Shown here in pieces: positions 15,615 to 22,315 of a DNA stretch of 44,756 nucleotides (the stretch's first letter is position 1; every line of letters starts with the position of its first letter). Position numbers and translations under genes: made by a program. The stretch is taken from NCBI RefSeq assembly GCF_035818635.1, contig NZ_JAYLLH010000031.1:1-44756 (forward strand), read 5' to 3'. A model generated the notes under the pieces. That model was given only the letters and a program-made list of their open reading frames with translations. It did not search any database and was not told where the DNA came from. The stretch comes from Mesobacterium_A hydrothermale (GTDB lineage: Bacteria; Pseudomonadota; Alphaproteobacteria; Rhodobacterales; Rhodobacteraceae).

Positions 15615-16370
15615 ATGAACGCACCCAACCCGATCGCCAATATCGAACACTGGCAGGAACGCGTCGACCTTGCCGCCGCCTTCCGCTGGACCGCGCGGCT
15701 CAACCTGCACGAAGCCGTCGCCAACCATTTCAGCCTGTCGGTGAACGACAGCGGGACAAAGTTCCTGATGAACCCCAACCAGGTACACTTCAGCCGAATC
15801 CGCGCTTCGGACCTGTTGTTGATCGATGCCGACGACCCCGAAACCATGCAAGGCCCGGATGCACCCGATCCGACCGCGTGGGGCCTGCACGGCGGGCTGC
15901 ACCGGCATTGCCCGCACGCGCGCTGCGCCATGCATGTGCATTCGATCTATGCCACCGTGCTGGCCTGCCTCGAGGACCCGGTTCTGCCCCCGGTGGATCA
16001 GAACTCGGCCATGTTCTTCAACCGCCAGGTGGTCGATGCCCACTATGGCGGGTTGGCCTTCGAGGACGAAGGCGAACGCTGCGCGCGACTCTTCAACGAT
16101 CCGAAGAAGAAGGTGATGATCATGGGCAACCACGGCGTCATGGTGATCGGTGACACGGTCGCGGAAACCTTCAACCGGCTGTATTACTTCGAACGCGCCG
16201 CCGAAACCTACATCAAGGCCCTGCAAACCGGAATGAAACTCAAGGTCCTGTCCGACGAGATCGCGGAAAAGACCGCGCATGAAATCGAGACTTACCCCGA
16301 ACAGGATGTCCGCCACCTCGCAGAGCTGAAGGCGATCCTGGATGAAGAAGGGTCGAACTACGCAACCTGA
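15615..16370 (+). CDS. Class II aldolase/adducin domain protein
   Basis: This 251-residue protein has the zinc-dependent fold of fuculose/ribulose phosphate aldolases and epimerases. The early FSLSVNDSGTKFLMNPNQVHFS region shapes the phosphate or substrate site. The metal site His cluster is in RHCPHARCAMHVHSIYATV near residues 97-115, with a further His in MGNHGVMVIG near 175. Many bacterial members of this exact size are of unproven function, so it may not be a sugar aldolase. An AGGAGG site precedes the ATG at 15615; the longer upstream extension is rejected. Repeat copy C begins 27 bases after the stop. Confidence 0.85.
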   Translation: MNAPNPIANIEHWQERVDLAAAFRWTARLNLHEAVANHFSLSVNDSGTKFLMNPNQVHFSRIRASDLLLIDADDPETMQGPDAPDPTAWGLHGGLHRHCPHARCAMHVHSIYATVLACLEDPVLPPVDQNSAMFFNRQVVDAHYGGLAFEDEGERCARLFNDPKKKVMIMGNHGVMVIGDTVAETFNRLYYFERAAETYIKALQTGMKLKVLSDEIAEKTAHEIETYPEQDVRHLAELKAILDEEGSNYAT

Positions 16371-16396
16371 GCGCGCGCGTGGCGGCGCCGGAATTC

Positions 16397-16420
16397 GAGT
16401 ATTTATTGGAAAGATGAAAG
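16397..16420 (+). repeat. Dispersed 3' element, tail copy C
   Basis: The tail GAGTATTTATTGGAAAGATG, continuing AAAG, starts 27 bases after the stop of the class II aldolase in its sense direction. It lacks the upstream GC hairpins found in copies A, B and D. It pairs with the inverted copy at 16435-16457. Confidence 0.75.
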
Positions 16421-16434
16421 CAGAAGAACGCTTC

Positions 16435-16457
16435 CTTTCATCTTTCTACAAATACTC
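16435..16457 (-). repeat. Dispersed 3' element, inverted tail copy C'
   Basis: On the minus strand this reads GAGTATTTGTAGAAAGATGA followed by AAG. It lies 11 bases after the end of the lytic transglycosylase lipoprotein gene at 16468, in that gene's sense direction. Compared with copy C it differs only in the three or four central bases. Confidence 0.75.
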
Positions 16458-16467
16458 ATTCGGCCTT

Positions 16468-16950
16468 TCAGCCCGCGCGCAGGCCGGTTTCGACAAGCAT
16501 CCCGCGCCGCTTGGCCTCGTAATAATATCCCTTGGCGTACCACATGATTGCCCTGTCCTGACTGCCATCGGCAAGCAGCCACGCGCCGCGCAGGTATTTC
16601 CCGGCGTATTTCAGGTTGGTTTCCGCATCCAGAAGATCGCGCGGTTCGCCGCGGAACCCCATGGTGCGGGCGGTTTGCGGCAGGATCTGCAACAGGCCGT
16701 AGTATGGCCCGTTCCGGGCGGCCGGATTGTGCGTGCTTTCGCGGATCGCAAGACGGTGCACCAGCGACCGGGGAAGTTCGTACTGGTCGGCATATTTGTT
16801 GATCAGGCGACGCAGTTCCGGCGTCTCGTTGGGATAAAGCGGCGGTTCGCTTTCGCGCCGTGGCGGGGCGGTGCGGCGGGAACGGCGGCCACAGGCGGCC
16901 AGCGCGGCAAGCGAGATCAGGATGGCGGTTCGGCGGGTATAGCTGTGCAT
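16468..16950 (-). CDS. Lytic transglycosylase lipoprotein
   Basis: This is a 160-residue SLT-domain protein. The N-terminus MHSYTRRTAILISLAALAAC ends in a LAAC lipobox, so it should be a lipid-anchored periplasmic enzyme cutting peptidoglycan glycan strands. The catalytic Glu is in LAIRESTHNPAAR and the GLLQILPQTARTMG and YAKGYYYEAK blocks follow. It is short, carrying only the catalytic domain. Start at ATG 16950 is used since the longer frame would place the signal sequence internally. It lies downstream of a methyltransferase and the paa operon on the same strand, with 82 bases between. Confidence 0.88.
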   Translation of the reverse strand: MHSYTRRTAILISLAALAACGRRSRRTAPPRRESEPPLYPNETPELRRLINKYADQYELPRSLVHRLAIRESTHNPAARNGPYYGLLQILPQTARTMGFRGEPRDLLDAETNLKYAGKYLRGAWLLADGSQDRAIMWYAKGYYYEAKRRGMLVETGLRAG

Positions 16951-17032
16951 CAGGGCCCTCGTTCTTTGCGCGTTGCTTACCCGACCGTGTGGAATGTGCC
17001 AGTGGGGAAATCCCGTCTTGGCAACCCTTTGC

Positions 17033-17653
17033 CTATGCCTTGCGGAAGGTCGCCAGAAACGCGGTGTCGTCGCGGTGTTCGCTCGACCCGCCCGGGCCAT
17101 AGATCGCCTGTTCCGGCAGCGTCAGATCGGTGATCGGCAGCGTCGCCAGCGTGGCCTCGAACCCATGGGCGGCGTAATGCGCGGCATTGATCGACAGAAC
17201 CACCCAGCCGCCCGGCGCCACCACACGCAGAACCTCGGTCAGCGCCTCTGGCCCGACGTGCCCATGGGTGAAGGTGCCGGAACTGACCGCCCCGGCATAG
17301 GCTCCGTCGCCAACCGGCAACCGGCCCAGCAGGTCGCCGGTGAAACAGCGGCGGTAGACGCCCTTCGCTTCGGCCTGTTGCAGCATCTCTGTGGAAAGGT
17401 CGGTGCCGTCCACCGGCCCGATCCCCTGCCGCGCCAGCGCCAGCCCGCAAAGCCCGGTGCCCGCGCCAAGATCGAGCACCGGTCCGCGACCGATCCGGGC
17501 AAACGCATCAGCCACCAGTGCCGGCAGGCGGTAGTCCATGTCCTGCGCGAAATCGCTGTCATAGCTTTCCGCCCAGTCGGCATAAAGCTTCAGGTTGTCG
17601 TCGCGGCCCTGCAAGGCATAGGCGGCGCCAAGGTCGGGTTTCCGGTCTGTCAT
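17033..17653 (-). CDS. SAM-dependent methyltransferase
   Basis: This is a 206-residue class I methyltransferase. The SAM-binding motif I is VLDLGAGTGLCGLALA near residue 60, followed by GTDLSTEMLQQAEAKG and later VLRVVAPGGWVVLSIN. The N-terminal YADWAESYDSDFAQDMDY segment resembles small-molecule and ubiquinone-type methyltransferases. The acceptor cannot be read from the sequence. ATG 17653 is preferred to an upstream in-frame start that would overlap paaE. Only 52 bases separate it from paaE on the same strand, so it may be read through from the paa operon, although a role in phenylacetate metabolism is not known for this family. Confidence 0.8.
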   Translation of the reverse strand: MTDRKPDLGAAYALQGRDDNLKLYADWAESYDSDFAQDMDYRLPALVADAFARIGRGPVLDLGAGTGLCGLALARQGIGPVDGTDLSTEMLQQAEAKGVYRRCFTGDLLGRLPVGDGAYAGAVSSGTFTHGHVGPEALTEVLRVVAPGGWVVLSINAAHYAAHGFEATLATLPITDLTLPEQAIYGPGGSSEHRDDTAFLATFRKA

Positions 17654-17705
17654 GCCCGCAGAGTAGCGCGGCGCGGCGCGTCGGGAAAGGGGGGTGTCCC
17701 TGCGT

Positions 17706-18743
17706 TCAGGCCGCGTCGAAATCCAGCACCAGCCTTTCGCTGGTCGGCCGGGTCTGGCAGGCCAGCACAAAGCCCGCGTCCTGTTCCCAGGGTTCCAGCG
17801 AATAGTTCACCGCCATCTCGGCGCTGCCTTCGGCAACCTTGCAGCGGCACGTGCAGCACATGCCCCCCCGGCAGGAATAGGGCAGCTCCAGCCCCTGCCG
17901 TTCGGCGGCGTCCAGCACGGTGTCGTCCTGTGCGCCCATCTCGAACCGGCGGGTGATCCCGTCCAGCACGACCTCGACCGCGACGCCCCCGGCGGCGGCG
18001 GCCTCGGCAGCGGCGGATCGTGCCGGGCGCGGGCCGTCTTCCTCGGTGTAGAACCGTTCGAAATGCACCCGTTCGGGGGCGATGCCTGCACCGGTCAGCG
18101 CGGTTGACACATCGTCGATCATTTCACCTGGGCCGCACAGGAACACGCCGTCGGCGCCGGTCAGGTCGACCGCGCCCGCGCGTCCCAGTGCCAGCACCTT
18201 GTCGCCTGTAATACGCCCGTTCAGCAGCGCCACGTCCTGTTCTTCGCGGCTGAGCACATGGATCAGGGTGAACCGTCCCATGTAGCGGTCCTTCAGCGCC
18301 TCCAGCGCCTCGCGGAACATGATCGAGCCGCTGTCGCGGTTGCCATAGATCAGCGCCACCTCGGCCCCGCGTGCCAGCGCGGCCCCGGCAATCGCCACCA
18401 TCGGCGTGATCCCCGACCCCGCGGCAATCAGCACGATCCGGTCTTCGTCACGCAGCACGAACCGGCCTTCGGGTGGCATCACCTTGATCACGTCGCCGGG
18501 TTTCAGCCCCTGGGCAAAGGTCGAAAACGTCCCGCCCTCGACCCGCTTGACCCCCACGGTCAGCGGCTGCCCGGGCAGCGAGGCGATGGAATAGGACCGG
18601 CGGACATCTTCCCCGCCCACCTCGGACCGCAGGGTCAGGTATTGGCCGGGTGTCCAGGCCATGCCTTCGGTTCCGGCAAGCGTGATCGCAACGCCGTCGC
18701 GGCCTTCGGGGCGGATATCGGCAATGGTCAGGTCCTGGAACAT
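17706..18743 (-). CDS. paaE: 1,2-phenylacetyl-CoA epoxidase reductase subunit
   Basis: PaaE carries electrons from NADPH through FAD and a 2Fe-2S cluster to the PaaA di-iron centre. The 345 residues show the order FAD/NAD-binding reductase then plant-type ferredoxin. RRSYSIASLP binds FAD, LIAAGSGITPMVAIA and IYGNRDSGSIMFREAL bind the nucleotide, and SCRGGMCCTCRCKV plus a later LACQTRP supply the four Cys ligands of the cluster. It is last in paaABCDE, eight bases after paaD. Start at ATG 18743 (MFQDLT) is chosen over two upstream Met codons inside paaD. Confidence 0.93.
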   Translation of the reverse strand: MFQDLTIADIRPEGRDGVAITLAGTEGMAWTPGQYLTLRSEVGGEDVRRSYSIASLPGQPLTVGVKRVEGGTFSTFAQGLKPGDVIKVMPPEGRFVLRDEDRIVLIAAGSGITPMVAIAGAALARGAEVALIYGNRDSGSIMFREALEALKDRYMGRFTLIHVLSREEQDVALLNGRITGDKVLALGRAGAVDLTGADGVFLCGPGEMIDDVSTALTGAGIAPERVHFERFYTEEDGPRPARSAAAEAAAAGGVAVEVVLDGITRRFEMGAQDDTVLDAAERQGLELPYSCRGGMCCTCRCKVAEGSAEMAVNYSLEPWEQDAGFVLACQTRPTSERLVLDFDAA

Positions 18744-18751
18744 GGGCGGCC

Positions 18752-19222
18752 TCAGATACATTTGAAATAGTCGAAGGGTTCGGAACAGGCGCGGCACTGG
18801 TACTGCGCCTTGCAGGCGGTCGAGCCGAATTCGCTGATGCGGATTGTATCGCGGCTGCCGCAGCGCGGGCAGGTCACTTCTGTTTCGCCGAACAGCGCCA
18901 TCTTGCCGACGGCGCCTTCGGGCGGGGCGATGCCATAGGCGCGCAGCTTTTCGCGCCCCGCGTCGGTGATCCAGTCGGTGGTCCAGGCAGGCGAAATCAC
19001 CCGCTCGATCCGCGCCTCGAACCCGGCGTCGCGCAGCGCGACCTCGATCGCCATCTCGATCGCCAGCGTCGCGGGGCAGCCGGAATAGGTGGGGGTGACA
19101 CCGGCCACGGCCACCCCGTCCTCCATCCGCACCCAGCGCAGAATGCCCAGGTCGGCCACCGTGACGCAGGGCACTTCGGGGTCCGGCACCGCGGCCGCTG
19201 CGGACCAGGCGTCGGTCACCAC
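18752..19222 (-). CDS. paaD: 1,2-phenylacetyl-CoA epoxidase subunit PaaD
   Basis: PaaD is a MIP18/SufT-like assembly factor required for phenylacetyl-CoA epoxidase activity, probably for iron-sulfur delivery to PaaE. This 156-residue protein has the N-terminal MIP18-type fold (VPDPEVPCVTVADLGILR, TPTYSGCPATLAIE) and a C-terminal four-Cys zinc-ribbon-like segment (CPRCGSRDT ... CRACSEPFDYFKC). The start is a GTG at 19222 or the adjacent GTG at 19219. The latter overlaps the paaC stop as GTGA, which supports coupled translation. Confidence 0.92.
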   Translation of the reverse strand: MVTDAWSAAAAVPDPEVPCVTVADLGILRWVRMEDGVAVAGVTPTYSGCPATLAIEMAIEVALRDAGFEARIERVISPAWTTDWITDAGREKLRAYGIAPPEGAVGKMALFGETEVTCPRCGSRDTIRISEFGSTACKAQYQCRACSEPFDYFKCI

Positions 19223-19950
19223 GTCACCCCGGGCATCGACCGGTGCAGCGACTGCATCTCGGCCAGCATATGTCCCAGGTCCTCGCCATGCAGCCCGGCG
19301 CGCCCGCCGGTCTGCGGATAAAGGACCTCAGGCAGCACCAGTTGCGCCTCGGCAAAGACATGGGCGATGGTCGCCTCCCACTCGGCCCGCACCGATGCGC
19401 GGTCGGGCAGCGCGTCCAGCCCGGCGTTGGCGCCGTTCTCGAACAGTTCCGCCACGTAGATCGACAGCTCTTCGACGGCCTCGCGCATCCGGCGCGCGCT
19501 TTCCTCGGTGCCGTCCCCCAGGCGGATCACCCATTCCCCCGCGTGGCGGATGTGATAGGCCATCTCCTTGACCGCCTTGCCGGCCACACCTGCGATCACC
19601 GCGTCGGAACTGGCCATTGCGGCGCGCCAATAGGGCTCCATGAAGGCGGCAAAAAACAGCTGCCGCAGCATGGTCTGGGCGAAATCGCCGTTCGGCCGCT
19701 CGACCAGCAGCAGGTTGCGATACTCCCGCTCGTCGCGCAGATAGGCCATCGCGTCCTCGGACCGCCCCAGGCCTTCCAGCGTCGCGGCGTAATCATACAG
19801 CGTGCGTGCCGTGCCGATCAGATCCAGCGCCATGTTGGGCATGGCCAGGTCTTCCTCCAGCATCGGCGCATGGCCACACCATTCCGACAGCCGGTGGCCC
19901 AGCACCAGGTGGTCGTCCGCCAGTTCCAGAACCGCGTTCAGCAGGGTCAT
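19216..19950 (-). CDS. paaC: 1,2-phenylacetyl-CoA epoxidase structural subunit PaaC
   Basis: PaaC is the structural partner of PaaA in the (AC)2 core; it shares the ferritin-like fold but has lost the metal site. The 244-residue protein has the expected LELADDHLVLGHRLSEWCGHAP, AMPNMALDLIGTARTLYDYA and KEMAYHIRHAGEWVIRLGDGTEES blocks. The ATG at 19950 overlaps the last base of the paaB stop; a GTG three bases upstream is an alternative. It is third in the operon and overlaps paaD, so subunit ratios are probably set by translational coupling. Confidence 0.93.
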   Translation of the reverse strand: MTLLNAVLELADDHLVLGHRLSEWCGHAPMLEEDLAMPNMALDLIGTARTLYDYAATLEGLGRSEDAMAYLRDEREYRNLLLVERPNGDFAQTMLRQLFFAAFMEPYWRAAMASSDAVIAGVAGKAVKEMAYHIRHAGEWVIRLGDGTEESARRMREAVEELSIYVAELFENGANAGLDALPDRASVRAEWEATIAHVFAEAQLVLPEVLYPQTGGRAGLHGEDLGHMLAEMQSLHRSMPGVTW

Positions 19951-20234
19951 CACATATGCCCCACTTCTTCGGGGATCTCGTAGAACGTCGGGTGGCGATA
20001 GACCTTGCCCGCCGTCGGCTCGAAATTCTCGCTCGCCTGGTCGGGGTCCGACGCGAAAATATCCGCCGACTGCACCACCCAGATCGACGTGCCCTCGCCC
20101 CGCCGGGTATAGACATCCCGCGCGGCGTTCAGCGCCATGACCTCGTCAGCAGCGTGCAGGCTGCCGACATGCTTGTGGCTCAACCCGTTGCGGGGCCGAA
20201 TGAAGACTTCCCAAAGCGGCACTTCCAGTGTCAT
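19950..20234 (-). CDS. paaB: 1,2-phenylacetyl-CoA epoxidase subunit PaaB
   Basis: PaaB is a small bridging subunit of the epoxidase complex. The 94 residues match the family over the full length: WEVFIRPRNGLSHKHVGSLHA, NAARDVYTRRGEGTSIWVV and EIPEEVGHM at the C-terminus. It has a strong AGGAGGAGC site before ATG 20234. Unlike the other genes of the operon, which overlap or nearly touch, it is separated from paaA by 77 bases that contain repeat copy D with two hairpins; this may lower expression of paaBCDE relative to paaA. Confidence 0.94.
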   Translation of the reverse strand: MTLEVPLWEVFIRPRNGLSHKHVGSLHAADEVMALNAARDVYTRRGEGTSIWVVQSADIFASDPDQASENFEPTAGKVYRHPTFYEIPEEVGHM

Positions 20235-20250
20235 GGCGCGCTCCTCCTGC

Positions 20251-20313
20251 GTCTTTGGTTTTCAAAATACCTCGGGGTGAATTGGCCGCAGGCCAAGAGG
20301 GGCAGCGCCCCTC
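20251..20313 (-). repeat. Dispersed 3' element, copy D inside the paa operon
   Basis: In the paaA sense direction it has hairpin 1 GAGGGGCGCTGCCCCTC overlapping the paaA stop, hairpin 2 TTGGCC-TGC-GGCCAA, linker TTCACCCC, then GAGGTATTTTGAAAACCAAA. The order, the GGGGCGCTGCCCC core and the linker equal those of copy B at 3965-4033; the tail has diverged. It separates paaA from paaB. Confidence 0.75.
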
Positions 20314-21295
20314 ACTCCGCTGCCATCTTCCGCACACGGCGTTTCTCGGCATGCGCCAGCGCCGCCTCGCGCACCCAGGCACCGTCGTCCCAGGCCTTTT
20401 TCCGTGCCCGGATCCGGTCGCGGTTCATCACCCCGCCGCCCTTCACCACGCGCCAGAACTCGTCCCAGTCGATCGGTCCGTGGTCATAGCCCTGCTTGTC
20501 CTCGTTCCACTTGCAGTCGGGATCGGGCACCGTCAGCCCCAGGTATTCGGCCTGCGGAATGGTGGCGTCGATGAATTTCTGGCGCAGTTCGTCATTGGTG
20601 AAGCGCTTGATCTTCCACGCCATCGACTGATCGGAATGCTGGCTGTCGGCATCGTGCGGGCCGAACATCATCAGCGCCGGCCACCACCAGCGGTTCAGGC
20701 TGTCCTGTGCCATCTGCTTTTGTTCGGGTGTGCCCTGCGCCAGCGTCATGACGATTTCATAGCCTTGCCGCTGGTGAAAGGATTCCTCCTTGCAGACCCG
20801 GATCATCGCGCGGGCATACGGCCCGAAAGAACAGCGGCACAGCGGGATCTGGTTCATGATCGCCGCGCCATCGACCAGCCAGCCGATCATCCCGATATCG
20901 GCCCAACTGAGCGTCGGGTAGTTGAAGATCGACGAATACTTGGCCTTGCCCGACAGCAATTCCTCGGTCATCTGCGCGCGGCTGACGCCCAGCGTTTCGG
21001 CGGCGGAATACAGGTACAGCCCATGCCCGCCTTCGTCCTGCACCTTGGCCAGCAACGCGGCCTTGCGCTTCAGGCTGGGGGCGCGGGTGATCCAGTTGCC
21101 TTCGGGCAGCATCCCCACCACTTCGGAATGGGCGTGTTGACCGATCTGGCGCACAAGCGTGCGGCGATAGCCCTCGGGCATCGCGTCGTTGGGTTCGATC
21201 TTTTCCTCGGCGTCGATGCGGCGCAGGAACGCCTCAAGGAAGTCCGGCGTCTCGTGCGTGCTGTTGTCAGCCCCGATCAGACCTTGCGAATACAT
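20312..21295 (-). CDS. paaA: 1,2-phenylacetyl-CoA epoxidase catalytic subunit PaaA
   Basis: PaaA is the di-iron monooxygenase that epoxidises the ring of phenylacetyl-CoA, the first ring-activating step of aerobic phenylacetate breakdown. It has 327 residues. The ferritin-like di-iron ligands lie in AKVQDEGGHGLYLYSAAETLG and VCKEESFHQRQGYEIV. TLSWADIGMIGWLVDGAAIM and NRWWWPALMMFGPHDADS are also typical. The start at ATG 21295 has a GGGAGGGAGAG site; the long upstream extension crosses the promoter and is rejected. Copy D of the dispersed element begins at its stop codon. Confidence 0.96.
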   Translation of the reverse strand: MYSQGLIGADNSTHETPDFLEAFLRRIDAEEKIEPNDAMPEGYRRTLVRQIGQHAHSEVVGMLPEGNWITRAPSLKRKAALLAKVQDEGGHGLYLYSAAETLGVSRAQMTEELLSGKAKYSSIFNYPTLSWADIGMIGWLVDGAAIMNQIPLCRCSFGPYARAMIRVCKEESFHQRQGYEIVMTLAQGTPEQKQMAQDSLNRWWWPALMMFGPHDADSQHSDQSMAWKIKRFTNDELRQKFIDATIPQAEYLGLTVPDPDCKWNEDKQGYDHGPIDWDEFWRVVKGGGVMNRDRIRARKKAWDDGAWVREAALAHAEKRRVRKMAAE

Positions 21296-21325
21296 GGGCG
21301 CTCTCCCTCCCAATCTGGTGGCGCG

Positions 21326-21367
21326 AATATATGTTACGAAAACGAAAAATGAAAGAATTTTCGTAAC
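21326..21367. promoter_or_regulatory. paa operon promoter region with perfect 10-bp inverted repeat
   Basis: GTTACGAAAA (21333-21342) and TTTTCGTAAC (21358-21367) form a perfect inverted repeat with a 15-base spacer. On the minus strand a -10-like TATATT (21326-21331) directly follows the repeat, 30 bases or so before the paaA start. This is the right place for a repressor, probably a TetR-type PaaR released by phenylacetyl-CoA; no such regulator gene is in the window. The repeat also lies 49 bases before the divergent epimerase-like gene and could control it. Confidence 0.7.
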
Positions 21368-21415
21368 ACGTTTGACCGGGTTGCAATTCGCCGTGCAGAC
21401 CCTCACCTTGCCGCC

Positions 21416-22306
21416 ATGACAGGGACGGTTCTGACCTTTGGCCACGGCTATGTGGCGGATGCGCTGGCGGCGCGGATGATGCCCGACGGCTGGGCCTTCA
21501 TGGGCACCACCCGCGATCCCGACCGCGCAAAAGCGTTGCAATCACGAGGGATTGCCCCGGTCGACTGGGCGCAGGACGCGGTGCACCGGGCGTTGGATCG
21601 GGCGACCCACGTTCTGGTTTCCGTCGCGCCACGGGGCGGCGGCGATCCGACGCTGGACGCCTTCGGCGGTTTGATTGCCGCGCGCGCGCCGCATCTGCAC
21701 TGGGTCGGTTACCTGTCCACGACCGGCGTCTATGGCGATCATCACGGCGGCTGGGTGGACGAATCCACACCGCTGACCCCGGCAACAGAACGGGACGCGG
21801 CCCGAGTCGCGGCAGAGGCGGCATGGGGCACCGTTCCGCACCTGCCGCTGCACATCTTTCGCCTGCCCGGCATCTATGGTCCGGGTCGCAGCGCGTTCGA
21901 CCGGCTGCGCACGGGCACGGCGCAGCGGATCGTCAAGCCGGGGCAGGTGTTCAGCCGGATCCATGTCGACGACATCGCGCAAACGCTTGCCGCTTCGATC
22001 GCGCAGCCGAACCCGGGCGCGGCGTACAACGTTGCCGATGACGCGCCCTGTGCACCGCAGGATGTGATCGCCTTTGCCGCGGACCTGCTGGGGGTCGAAC
22101 CGCCCCCCGAAGTCCCCTTCGAACAGGCAAACCTGAGCCCCATGGCCCGCAGTTTCTATGCCGAAAGCAAGCGGGTCAGGAACGACAGGATCACGTCCGA
22201 ACTGGGGGTTGACCTGCTTTGTCCCACCTATCGTGAGGGGCTGCGCGCGATCCTGTCGGCCGAAACGCAAGCCAATGGTTCCCCGACCCTGGACGGGGTT
22301 GGATAA
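21416..22306 (+). CDS. NAD-dependent epimerase/dehydratase-like (extended SDR) protein
   Basis: This is a 296-residue extended short-chain dehydrogenase relative. The N-terminal nucleotide-binding glycine motif is reduced (LTFGHGYVADALA). The Tyr region is present as YLSTTGVYGDHHGGWVDE, resembling the YeeZ-type group that lacks a standard YxxxK. IFRLPGIYGPGRSAFDRL and FSRIHVDDIAQTL are family blocks. Substrate is unknown; the weak YxxxK makes ordinary sugar-epimerase activity doubtful. It diverges from paaA over 120 bases including the palindrome, but a role in phenylacetate degradation is not established. Confidence 0.8.
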   Translation: MTGTVLTFGHGYVADALAARMMPDGWAFMGTTRDPDRAKALQSRGIAPVDWAQDAVHRALDRATHVLVSVAPRGGGDPTLDAFGGLIAARAPHLHWVGYLSTTGVYGDHHGGWVDESTPLTPATERDAARVAAEAAWGTVPHLPLHIFRLPGIYGPGRSAFDRLRTGTAQRIVKPGQVFSRIHVDDIAQTLAASIAQPNPGAAYNVADDAPCAPQDVIAFAADLLGVEPPPEVPFEQANLSPMARSFYAESKRVRNDRITSELGVDLLCPTYREGLRAILSAETQANGSPTLDGVG

Positions 22307-22315
22307 CGCCCGCGT

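Larger units (their letters stand above)
16397..16457. terminator. Large inverted repeat between convergent genes, likely bidirectional terminator
   Basis: Copies C (16397-16420) and C' (16435-16457) face each other across a 14-base loop. They form a nearly perfect stem of about 20 paired bases with a small internal mismatch. The stem starts with GAGTATTT and ends with AAATACTC. It lies midway between the stops of the class II aldolase (+) and the lytic transglycosylase lipoprotein (-). A U-rich tail is weak on both sides, so termination by this hairpin, or mere protection of both 3' ends, is inferred from position. Confidence 0.65.
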
